This document shows positions 58,065 to 64,000 of a DNA stretch of 64,000 nucleotides, one piece after another (within the stretch, counting starts at the first letter, position 1; each line of letters begins with the position of its first letter). Source of the DNA: Methylomonas koyamae (lineage in GTDB: Bacteria > Pseudomonadota > Gammaproteobacteria > Methylococcales > Methylomonadaceae); assembly GCF_019669905.1 (NCBI RefSeq), contig NZ_AP019777.1, positions 4,278,001 to 4,342,000 on the forward strand, read 5' to 3'. The notes beneath the pieces are model-generated. The model was not told where the DNA came from, did no database searches, and was given only the letters and a program-made list of their open reading frames with translations. A program made the translations under genes and the position numbers.

Positions 58065-58083
58065 GAGGCGGGAAATATGCGTG

Positions 58084-58206
58084 CTTTGAGGTCTACTTAT
58101 GGCATACCTCTCGTTTGACATCTTCAACCCTTACACTGAAACCGGAGCTTGCCATGCCTATTCCTAGGCTTGAGCCGCCTTACCGTTGACCGGACTGCTA
58201 GGGCCA
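58084..58206 (+). repeat. Direct repeat copy 1 with tiny ORFs
   Basis: About 123 bases, repeated at 58377 with roughly 85% identity. It holds ORF-a (58099-58167, 22 codons, MAYLSFDIFNP...) with GAGG seven bases before its ATG. It also holds ORF-b (58154-58189, MPIPRLEPPYR) with GGAG six bases before its ATG. The GAGG and start of ORF-a lie in a GAGGT...ACCTC inverted repeat, which could hide the ribosome-binding site. Starts 20 bases after the kinase stop, so it may be co-transcribed. Confidence 0.7.
58099..58167 (+). CDS. Candidate 22-codon peptide ORF-a, copy 1
   Basis: Short ORF opening MAYLSFDIFNP and ending with a Cys-His-containing tail (TGACHAYS), with a good ribosome-binding site (GAGG, seven bases). 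The same frame, start, RBS and stop position are kept in copy 2, and five of eight base differences are in third positions (one of them inside a codon whose residue changes). This fits a peptide under some constraint, but 22 codons is too short to be sure. Not recognised as any known peptide. Confidence 0.35.
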   Translation: MAYLSFDIFNPYTETGACHAYS

Positions 58207-58376
58207 AAAGCAGACAGATGGTTTTTCTGACGAAGGTCTGCTGATAGATCTACAGCCACCAGCCGTAATCCCAAAAAGGTGCGACTGCTTATAGGTTGTG
58301 CCGAGCCATGCGAGGCGCAACAATCGCGAACGGTGCGCCTGACGGCAGCACCCTATAATCTGCGCACCTTATGGCC

Positions 58377-58502
58377 TTTTGAGGTCTACTAATGGCGTAC
58401 CTCTCGTTTGACATCTTCAACCCACAGACTGAAACCGGAGTTTGTCATGCCAATTCCTAAGCTTGGGCCGGCTTGCTGTTAACCGAATTGCTAGCGGCCA
58501 AT
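58377..58502 (+). repeat. Direct repeat copy 2 with tiny ORFs
   Basis: Second copy of the repeat at 58084. It holds ORF-a (58392-58460) and ORF-b (58447-58482, MPIPKLGPACC), both with the same ribosome-binding-site spacing as copy 1. Its right end encodes, on the minus strand, the last residues of the disrupted membrane protein orfZ (stop at 58491-58493), so the repeat marks the left border of the A+T-rich island. Confidence 0.7.
58392..58460 (+). CDS. Candidate 22-codon peptide ORF-a, copy 2
   Basis: Starts MAYLSFDIFNPQTETG and ends with VCHANS. Same length and RBS as copy 1; differs at three residues outside the conserved core (Tyr to Gln, Ala to Val, Tyr to Asn). ORF-b overlaps its end in the next frame. 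Confidence 0.35.
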   Translation: MAYLSFDIFNPQTETGVCHANS

Positions 58503-58856
58503 TGCTGGCCATCGAGAATGAAATCTGGACAATATCAGACTTGGATTGTGTTTGCGCTGAAACTCTTCATAGATAGATTCAGAAAAATGTGTCGCGCTTA
58601 TTATCTTATCTTGTCTCAAAACAAGAGATACATCTTCTGATATTTCTTTGTACTTTGTTGTAAGCACTAAATTCAACGAGTCTTTGTCTCTATAACCGCT
58701 TGCGTATGGTGTTATCGTTATCTCTTGATCCATACCTTCTGTTTCGTTTGGCTCTCCTAAGCTAATAACACGGCCTATATAAACCTTACGATCATCCATC
58801 GTAAGCATTACAAAAAAGCCATCTATCACATAAGACTTTAGAAATAAGGCGTCTAT
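58491..58856 (-). pseudogene. C-terminal part of disrupted membrane protein orfZ
   Basis: Minus-strand reading that continues orfZ after insertion sequence copy A. Native residues begin DALFLKSYVIDGFFVML, then DDRKVYIGRVISLGEP, a SGYRDKDSLNL segment and KYKEISEDVSLVLRQDK. It has one possible hydrophobic segment. An ORF that starts inside the insertion sequence (to 58946) adds about 31 foreign residues. Low G+C compared with the flanks. See the N-terminal part at 60212-60731. Confidence 0.85.
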
Positions 58857-60211
58857 CAGGCTGGTGAAAAACCCACTGATATTTCCCCTTACCCACGGTT
58901 TCCGTGATTTTTTCGTGTTGAAATCGGTCATGACATCGAGTTTCAACCGTTTTGCCCCTGTTTCAAGGGCTTTTTATTCGCCTGAAGCCGTCTGTGGACG
59001 GTTTTCAGGCGCACTTCGCCCTAGGTGGGCGCACTCCACGCCGGTTTCGGCGTGAACACCAATAGGTTGAGCAAGCGCGTCAGGTTGTAGGCGGCAAAGC
59101 AAAACAAGGCCTGACCTGCGACTTTGGCTAAGCCGATGTGGCGGGTTTTACGCAGGCCCCCGACGGTCTTGATCCAGCCGAAGGCTTCTTCGACGATTTT
59201 GCGGCGCTTGAGGCTTTGAGCGTACGCTTTGCCGCGCGCGGTGCGGCCATCGACGGCACTGCCGGTCTTTTTGCGAGCAACATGGGCTTTGATGTCTTGC
59301 GTCTTGAGTTTGTTGACGAACGCCGGTTGGTCATAGCCTTTGTCGGCACCGACGCTGCCGCCTTTGGGAACACGGCGTTTGATCATTGTTTGCGCGGCTT
59401 CGATTTCAGCGGTGCCGGTGGCTTGGGTGGTTTCGACATCGACAATCAGGCCGTTACGATTCTCGGATAGGGCATGGGTGATGTAACGCAGTTTGGCCTC
59501 GGTGTATTCGCCTTTCTTGTAAAGCCGCGCTTCGGGGTCTGTCGTGCTCTGATGCGTGGCATTGCTGCGCTTTTCGCCGCTGAAGTCGACCTCGGGATTG
59601 CGGCCGGCGGGTTTATCAGGACCGCTGCCGTCTTTCTTCACGAAGCTTTTGTGCGAGGCCCAGGCTTCGATCAGGCTGCCGTCGACACTGAAGTGTTCGT
59701 CGGACACCAGGTTTTGCCATTCGGCAATGGCCAAGACCCGCTCAAAAAACTCGCGACTCAGTGCTTCGGACAGCAGGCGCTCGCGGTTGGCGCTGAACAC
59801 GCTGCGTTCCCAGACAGCATCGTCGATACCCAAACCGACAAACCAGCGAAACAGCAGGTTGTAGTCCAGCTGTTCCATCAACTGGCGTTCGCTACGAACG
59901 GTGTACAGCACTTGCAATAGCAAGGCGCGCAGCAGTTTTTCGGGCGCAATCGACGGGCGGCCAGTATGGGAGTAGCATTCGGCAAAGACCGCATCCATAG
60001 AGGCCAATACGCCATCGACGAGTAGCCGTAAACGACGCAACGGATGCTGTTTGGGAATACGGTCTTCCAGGCTAACGTAGCTGAACCAGCTATTTTGAAT
60101 GGCATCGTGTCCGCGCATGGGGGGCTTCTCCAATTTAGATGCGCTATTTTACTTGTTTGCTGAGGCTATGCGCCTTGATGACTGCAGCTTTGGGAGTTTT
60201 TCACCAGCCTG
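58857..60211 (-). mobile_element. IS5-family insertion sequence, copy A
   Basis: 1355 bases with imperfect terminal inverted repeats beginning CAGGCTGGTGAAAAAC. A four-base direct repeat CTAT flanks it (58853-58856 and 60212-60215). Same length as, and apparently identical in coding content to, copy B at 61125, in opposite orientation. It interrupts orfZ; removal with one CTAT restores the reading frame across the junction (PIDALFLK). Confidence 0.95.
59021..60133 (-). CDS. IS5-family transposase, copy A
   Basis: 370-residue DDE transposase. N-terminal helix-turn-helix part with ENSWFSYVSLEDRIP-like start and HTGRPSIAPEKLLRALLLQVLY. Catalytic Asp in HFSVDGSLIEAWAS, second Asp in VGADKGYDQPAFV, and the terminal Y/R-E-K region in RRKIVEEAFGWIKTVGG. 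Product looks identical to that of copy B. Full length, so probably able to work. Confidence 0.95.
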   Translation of the reverse strand: MEKPPMRGHDAIQNSWFSYVSLEDRIPKQHPLRRLRLLVDGVLASMDAVFAECYSHTGRPSIAPEKLLRALLLQVLYTVRSERQLMEQLDYNLLFRWFVGLGIDDAVWERSVFSANRERLLSEALSREFFERVLAIAEWQNLVSDEHFSVDGSLIEAWASHKSFVKKDGSGPDKPAGRNPEVDFSGEKRSNATHQSTTDPEARLYKKGEYTEAKLRYITHALSENRNGLIVDVETTQATGTAEIEAAQTMIKRRVPKGGSVGADKGYDQPAFVNKLKTQDIKAHVARKKTGSAVDGRTARGKAYAQSLKRRKIVEEAFGWIKTVGGLRKTRHIGLAKVAGQALFCFAAYNLTRLLNLLVFTPKPAWSAPT

Positions 60212-60731
60212 CTATGGGGCTATCTTTTAATACTGACGCCATTAGAATTATTTTAGCTCTTTCATTGTAAGAAAGGAGTGATTCATCCTGTCGTGACAAC
60301 CATTTTCCTCGCTTAATTGATGCCTTAATACGCCTCAAAGATAGGGCATCAGTTACGTCAAACGCTTTGATAAACAATCGAATTTTTGCAGAAAAAACGT
60401 ATAGCTTACTAATTACCAGGGAGCCAACAGTGATAATGATTATCCACGTCAAAGAATCAGAGTCATGATAAATTTCTTTTAATAAAGAATTAATTCCCCT
60501 GTAAATATCGAGCGATATTTCAAAATTAAGGAAATTAATTGAAGATGGAACAAACGAATTCAATAAAGTAGTAAATGTTGCACTTACTAAAGTACATCCA
60601 AGACCAAGTCTAACGCTTTCTAAGTAAAGAAGCTGCCCTTCATATCGGTGCAGTCTATAGTAATGATATGGATTCTGGGTGAAAGCGCTATAGCCAGAAA
60701 CTAAAATAGGAAGGATAAGTAATAGAAACAC
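60212..60731 (-). pseudogene. N-terminal part of disrupted membrane protein orfZ
   Basis: Encodes the first 173 residues of the unbroken protein, from MFLLLILPILVSGYSAF to VLKDSPI. Two or three hydrophobic helices: the N-terminal one, GLGCTLVSATFTTLL and WIIIITVGSLVISKLYVF. In place of the native continuation, three insertion-sequence codons and a stop follow. Joined to the part at 58491-58856, the ancestral protein would have about 293 residues. The family is not recognised. Its start is 11 bases downstream of orfY. Confidence 0.85.
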
Positions 60732-60742
60732 TCATATTCCTA

Positions 60743-60937
60743 TCAGCCAATAAGCTCATCCATTTTTGCAATAAATGCTTTTGACTTCTTGGTTGACCGA
60801 GCTTCTTTAGCGCTCATAGTAAGCGTACCTCTACCTACAACACGCATAGAAGACGATTCTTTTTTCCGAAGATGTTTTAGAAGTTCACGCTCATCCGCTG
60901 TAGGAACAAGACCAAAAAATCTTAATAAAGTTGTCAT
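60743..60937 (-). CDS. Small basic protein orfY of the disrupted operon
   Basis: 64 residues (MTTLLRFFGLVPTADERELL..., then KKESSSMRVVGRGTLTMSAK). The middle is Lys/Arg-rich and probably soluble with a helical N-terminus. Its start overlaps the stop of orfX by four bases, so it was translated with it. The only uninterrupted gene of the three. Family not recognised. Confidence 0.7.
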   Translation of the reverse strand: MTTLLRFFGLVPTADERELLKHLRKKESSSMRVVGRGTLTMSAKEARSTKKSKAFIAKMDELIG

Positions 60938-61124
60938 ACATTAGCCTCTCTGCAGCAACCGCTGCCATATTGTCTGATTATCTTGCAATTGGCAGGACTT
61001 TGTCTAGCAACAACATCTACATTCACTTGCAAGCCAAGAAACAATAGACTCAAATATAGGACTAACAAGAAACCTAGCGGCACGGTGTATTGATCATAAA
61101 ACAGAGAATTGCCAATAATCCTAT
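60934..61124 (-). pseudogene. C-terminal part of disrupted small membrane protein orfX
   Basis: Minus strand; native residues run IIGNSLFYDQYTVPLGFLLV..., with one hydrophobic helix (PLGFLLVLYLSLLFLGLQV) and a Cys-rich end (YGSGCCREANV). The first seven residues (MAIVGYR) lie beyond insertion sequence copy B at 62480-62499. Removing copy B and one CTAT copy joins ATG GCC ATA GTG GGC TAT to AGG ATT ATT GGC in frame, for an intact protein of 68 residues. An ORF that begins inside the insertion sequence (to 61197) is an artefact. Confidence 0.82.
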
Positions 61125-62479
61125 CAGGCTGGTGAAAAACTCCCAAAGCTGCAGTCATCAAGGCGCATAGCCTCAGCAAACAAGTAAAATAGCGCATCTA
61201 AATTGGAGAAGCCCCCCATGCGCGGACACGATGCCATTCAAAATAGCTGGTTCAGCTACGTTAGCCTGGAAGACCGTATTCCCAAACAGCATCCGTTGCG
61301 TCGTTTACGGCTACTCGTCGATGGCGTATTGGCCTCTATGGATGCGGTCTTTGCCGAATGCTACTCCCATACTGGCCGCCCGTCGATTGCGCCCGAAAAA
61401 CTGCTGCGCGCCTTGCTATTGCAAGTGCTGTACACCGTTCGTAGCGAACGCCAGTTGATGGAACAGCTGGACTACAACCTGCTGTTTCGCTGGTTTGTCG
61501 GTTTGGGTATCGACGATGCTGTCTGGGAACGCAGCGTGTTCAGCGCCAACCGCGAGCGCCTGCTGTCCGAAGCACTGAGTCGCGAGTTTTTTGAGCGGGT
61601 CTTGGCCATTGCCGAATGGCAAAACCTGGTGTCCGACGAACACTTCAGTGTCGACGGCAGCCTGATCGAAGCCTGGGCCTCGCACAAAAGCTTCGTGAAG
61701 AAAGACGGCAGCGGTCCTGATAAACCCGCCGGCCGCAATCCCGAGGTCGACTTCAGCGGCGAAAAGCGCAGCAATGCCACGCATCAGAGCACGACAGACC
61801 CCGAAGCGCGGCTTTACAAGAAAGGCGAATACACCGAGGCCAAACTGCGTTACATCACCCATGCCCTATCCGAGAATCGTAACGGCCTGATTGTCGATGT
61901 CGAAACCACCCAAGCCACCGGCACCGCTGAAATCGAAGCCGCGCAAACAATGATCAAACGCCGTGTTCCCAAAGGCGGCAGCGTCGGTGCCGACAAAGGC
62001 TATGACCAACCGGCGTTCGTCAACAAACTCAAGACGCAAGACATCAAAGCCCATGTTGCTCGCAAAAAGACCGGCAGTGCCGTCGATGGCCGCACCGCGC
62101 GCGGCAAAGCGTACGCTCAAAGCCTCAAGCGCCGCAAAATCGTCGAAGAAGCCTTCGGCTGGATCAAGACCGTCGGGGGCCTGCGTAAAACCCGCCACAT
62201 CGGCTTAGCCAAAGTCGCAGGTCAGGCCTTGTTTTGCTTTGCCGCCTACAACCTGACGCGCTTGCTCAACCTATTGGTGTTCACGCCGAAACCGGCGTGG
62301 AGTGCGCCCACCTAGGGCGAAGTGCGCCTGAAAACCGTCCACAGACGGCTTCAGGCGAATAAAAAGCCCTTGAAACAGGGGCAAAACGGTTGAAACTCGA
62401 TGTCATGACCGATTTCAACACGAAAAAATCACGGAAACCGTGGGTAAGGGGAAATATCAGTGGGTTTTTCACCAGCCTG
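61125..62479 (+). mobile_element. IS5-family insertion sequence, copy B
   Basis: 1355 bases, the same length as copy A but on the opposite strand, with CTAT on both sides (61121-61124 and 62480-62483). It interrupts orfX after its seventh codon. The two elements bound about 913 bases of island DNA and could together behave as a composite transposon or an inversion substrate. Confidence 0.95.
61203..62315 (+). CDS. IS5-family transposase, copy B
   Basis: 370-residue DDE transposase; product looks identical to copy A, with the same VDGSLIEAWAS, GADKGYDQPAFV and RRKIVEEAFGWIK catalytic segments. The identical sequence means both insertions are recent. A GGAG-containing RBS lies before the ATG (AATTGGAGAAGCCCCCC). 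Confidence 0.95.
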   Translation: MEKPPMRGHDAIQNSWFSYVSLEDRIPKQHPLRRLRLLVDGVLASMDAVFAECYSHTGRPSIAPEKLLRALLLQVLYTVRSERQLMEQLDYNLLFRWFVGLGIDDAVWERSVFSANRERLLSEALSREFFERVLAIAEWQNLVSDEHFSVDGSLIEAWASHKSFVKKDGSGPDKPAGRNPEVDFSGEKRSNATHQSTTDPEARLYKKGEYTEAKLRYITHALSENRNGLIVDVETTQATGTAEIEAAQTMIKRRVPKGGSVGADKGYDQPAFVNKLKTQDIKAHVARKKTGSAVDGRTARGKAYAQSLKRRKIVEEAFGWIKTVGGLRKTRHIGLAKVAGQALFCFAAYNLTRLLNLLVFTPKPAWSAPT

Positions 62480-62499
62480 CTATAGCCCACTATGGCCAT
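62480..62499 (-). pseudogene. 5' fragment of orfX left of the insertion point
   Basis: Twenty bases holding the original start codon and first codons of orfX (M-A-I-V-G-Y), followed at once by insertion sequence copy B. On the plus strand the same area reads a short MAIPRL frame similar to ORF-b of the repeats at 58.1-58.5 kb. Confidence 0.65.
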
Positions 62500-62748
62500 T
62501 CCTCGCCTATACCGTCAAGCATCTGGAGCTATGACTGGTTAAAAATAAAATTGCCGACGCTCAATCAGATAGAGTGACCGTCTGCTTAGAGTCGGCTCAA
62601 TACCTTCAGTGCTAGTGCTTAATTGCGTTAATTGGTGATAACTAAAATCGGTTAATAATCAAAATGTTAGAATTGATTTCCATATCGCTTATTTATGCAA
62701 TTAAACACTAGATTAAGCGCTACGGCTCCGACTTGTCTAGCAGATGAA
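62500..62748. other. Intergenic, A+T-rich
   Basis: About 250 bases, A+T-rich, between the disrupted orfX and the DUF2452 gene. The plus strand starts with a weak relative of the repeat's MPIPRL frame. The orfX promoter should lie here. No other feature seen. Confidence 0.35.
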
Positions 62749-63321
62749 TTATTCCGCCGCCCCAATCAGCAGCCTTTCCGCCTGCCGATAACTCAAGCCG
62801 GAAATACCCGATTTCTGCATCGATTGTTTCAGCGAATAGGCCAATGCCGAGGCGAGGATGCGGGAGTAATACGGCAGGGTTTCCAGGTAGACCGGCAAGG
62901 CATCGTCGATGGTTTCGGCTTGCTGCAGTTTTTGTTCGAGTTGCCGGCGGCGGTCGGCGATTTCTTGGAGGAATGCGCGATCAGCGGCGCAATCTGCCGA
63001 TAACGCCAAGGTCCAGGTTAAATCGGATTGTAATTGGCAAGCGCCGATATAGCGACCGGACCGGGCTGGCGACCATTGTTCCGGGGCAATTAACGACAAG
63101 CGATACTGTCCATCCTTGCAATACAGCCAATAACTTTGCCCGGCGGTCGGTTTGAAGCGAATCTGGCTGTTTAACACGAACAGCGAAGTAAACAAGTCGC
63201 TGCCGATTTGTTGAATGTTCTTGGCGGGGGCGACCAGTTGCTGCTTGGCGTGTTGCAAACTATCCAGTATCGAGACGGCGCCCTTTCCCTGCGGATTTGC
63301 CGGTTTAATCGTTAAGTTCAT
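62749..63321 (-). CDS. DUF2452 family protein
   Basis: 190 residues from the ATG that gives MNLTIKPANPQGKGAVS. The family's opening NPQGKG and the segment GSDLFTSLFVLNSQIRFKPTAGQSYWLY are plain, with ICPEQW-like and ACQLQSDLTW strands after. The C-terminal ~80 residues are helical (DRRRQLEQKLQQAE). A longer frame to 63381 is not needed. Function unknown; found widely in gammaproteobacteria. G+C returns to the level of the flanks here. Confidence 0.8.
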   Translation of the reverse strand: MNLTIKPANPQGKGAVSILDSLQHAKQQLVAPAKNIQQIGSDLFTSLFVLNSQIRFKPTAGQSYWLYCKDGQYRLSLIAPEQWSPARSGRYIGACQLQSDLTWTLALSADCAADRAFLQEIADRRRQLEQKLQQAETIDDALPVYLETLPYYSRILASALAYSLKQSMQKSGISGLSYRQAERLLIGAAE

Positions 63322-63650
63322 AGTCCAAGTATCGGCTAAGTTTGCAAAAAAGTGTCCGGAAGATTCTATCAACGCCGTCAATCTGGAGAGTTGTCGTGCG
63401 TGGCTTTGCTTTCCTCAACCCAGTCCTCTCCTTTATGCCCCAGCCGTTAAATTAAAGATTGGGGGGACCGGCTTGTTCAAATCCCGTAGGAGCAGGCCAT
63501 GCCTGCGACCAAAGGCGATTGGTCGCGGGCATCGCCCGCTCTTACCATCATTAACTTAACGACATTGCTTTATGCTCTCCGGGTGCGACGGAGGAGGTTT
63601 TTTTTCAGCGATTGATGGCTGTCCGATTACCACGGCTAGCGCCAAACGCC
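63322..63650. other. Intergenic with REP-like hairpin
   Basis: 329 bases between DUF2452 and the photolyase gene, both on the minus strand. Contains the repeat at 63486-63545 and an otherwise gene-free sequence. Confidence 0.4.
63486..63545. repeat. REP-like imperfect inverted repeat
   Basis: GTAGGAGCAGGCCATGCC... and its imperfect reverse complement, ending GCCCGCTCTTAC, with a ten-base spacer AAAGGCGATT. Arms of about 25 bases. It resembles the dispersed 'gtaggagcaggc...gcctgcgacc' elements seen in several gammaproteobacterial genomes. A genome-wide count would confirm. Confidence 0.65.
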
Positions 63651-64000
63651 TCAAAGCCTATCCAAATCCGCCAAAACCGCTTCGGCTCGGCGAACGATAG
63701 CATCGCGTTCGGCCGGCGCAAATCGGTCCAGATTGCGGTAAACCATACTCACGCGCGGATTGCGCTGGAGCTTGTCGCGATGGCGGCTGAAGAAATGCCA
63801 GTACAGCGCATTGAACGGACAGGCCCGGTCGCCGCTGCGGGCTTTTTTATCGTAGCGGCAGCCTTTGCAGTAGTCGCTCATTCGGTCGATGTAGGCCGCG
63901 CTGGACACGTAAGGCTTGGTAGCCAGCAAGCCGCCGTCGGCGAATTGGCTCATGCCCAGGGTGTTGGGCAATTCCACCCATTCGAAGGCGTCGATATACA
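63651..64000 (-). CDS. Iron-sulfur photolyase/cryptochrome (PhrB-like), 3' part
   Basis: Partial gene cut by the window end. About 116 residues, beginning YIDAFEWVELPNTLGMSQF. C-terminal part of a bacterial cryptochrome/(6-4) photolyase: FADGGLLATKPYVSSAAYI, then the Cys cluster YCKGCRY and DRACPFNALYWHFF, three of the four [4Fe-4S] ligands. PhrB-type enzymes repair (6-4) photoproducts with FAD. The fourth Cys and the FAD site are upstream, outside the window. Confidence 0.9.
   Translation of the reverse strand, partial: YIDAFEWVELPNTLGMSQFADGGLLATKPYVSSAAYIDRMSDYCKGCRYDKKARSGDRACPFNALYWHFFSRHRDKLQRNPRVSMVYRNLDRFAPAERDAIVRRAEAVLADLDRL

Noticed and set aside
58084..58502. Methanobactin or CRISPR interpretation of the tandem repeat
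   Set aside because: The tiny ORFs lack a methanobactin core (Cys-Gly-Ser/Thr pattern), no MbnB/MbnC genes are nearby, and two long diverged copies are not a CRISPR array.
58857..58946. Start of a 151-residue ORF inside insertion sequence copy A
   Set aside because: The first ~31 residues come from the insertion sequence end; the native protein is the split orfZ.
61125..61197. Start of an 87-residue ORF inside insertion sequence copy B
   Set aside because: The N-terminus is insertion-sequence DNA; the native start of orfX is at 62499.
62281..62499. 72-codon frame starting MAIVGYSRLVKN
   Set aside because: It begins with the true orfX start codon but then reads into the insertion sequence, so it is a chimera.

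Overview
The window looks like a chromosomal piece of a gammaproteobacterial methanotroph, probably Methylomonas-like (Methylococcales). The housekeeping genes (dnaX-ebfC-recR with the small 4.5S RNA gene beside dnaX, rluC-rne, orn, rsgA, valS, pgi, gltA) have gammaproteobacterial form. A PmoD/AmoD-like membrane-anchored periplasmic protein next to a cupredoxin (47.8-49.4 kb) is a protein type known from methane and ammonia oxidisers. The genus is an inference from gene content; no marker gene such as 16S rRNA is present.

Layout. 0.1-4.9 kb: serS, an unusual double-domain CrcB fluoride channel, orn, an M48 metalloprotease and rsgA. 5.0-10.3 kb: a five-gene operon encoding a fused 2-oxoacid-dehydrogenase-type E1, a lipoyl E2, an acyl carrier protein, a GNAT-like transferase and a WalW-type polysaccharide deacetylase, probably an acyl-ACP supply and transfer cassette for a surface sugar or metabolite. 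10.3-18.7 kb: HIT protein, recR, ebfC, dnaX, ffs RNA, sppA-like protease, HAD phosphatase, rluC, rne. 18.7-20.7 kb: agmatine to putrescine pathway (aguB, aguA). 21.0-29.2 kb: TonB-dependent receptor, CrtC/AttH-like protein, YfiR, a CHASE8-type hybrid histidine kinase with Hpt, and a REC-GGDEF diguanylate cyclase, a signalling module from the cell envelope to c-di-GMP. 29.2-33.1 kb: acylphosphatase, rlmKL, gltA. 33.3-37.3 kb: a 1334-residue envelope protein of unknown function. 37.3-41.7 kb: taxis and signalling genes (CZB chemoreceptor, Aer-like PAS protein, double-receiver protein, HDOD-GAF protein), then valS. 44.7-49.4 kb: small membrane proteins, a MOSC protein and the copper pair. 49.7-58.1 kb: pgi, a decayed LuxR gene, a lipoprotein hydrolase, three PEP-CTERM-type exported proteins and a divergent two-component system.

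58.1-62.7 kb is the most unusual part. A tandemly duplicated mini-locus with tiny, well-spaced ORFs borders an A+T-rich island. The island held a three-gene membrane-protein operon, now broken in two places by two same-length insertion sequences (1355 bp) in opposite orientation. Removing each element and one copy of its CTAT target duplication restores both broken reading frames. The window closes with a DUF2452 gene, a REP-like hairpin and the 3' part of an iron-sulfur photolyase/cryptochrome gene.

No tRNA, rRNA operon, CRISPR array, prophage or replication origin was seen.
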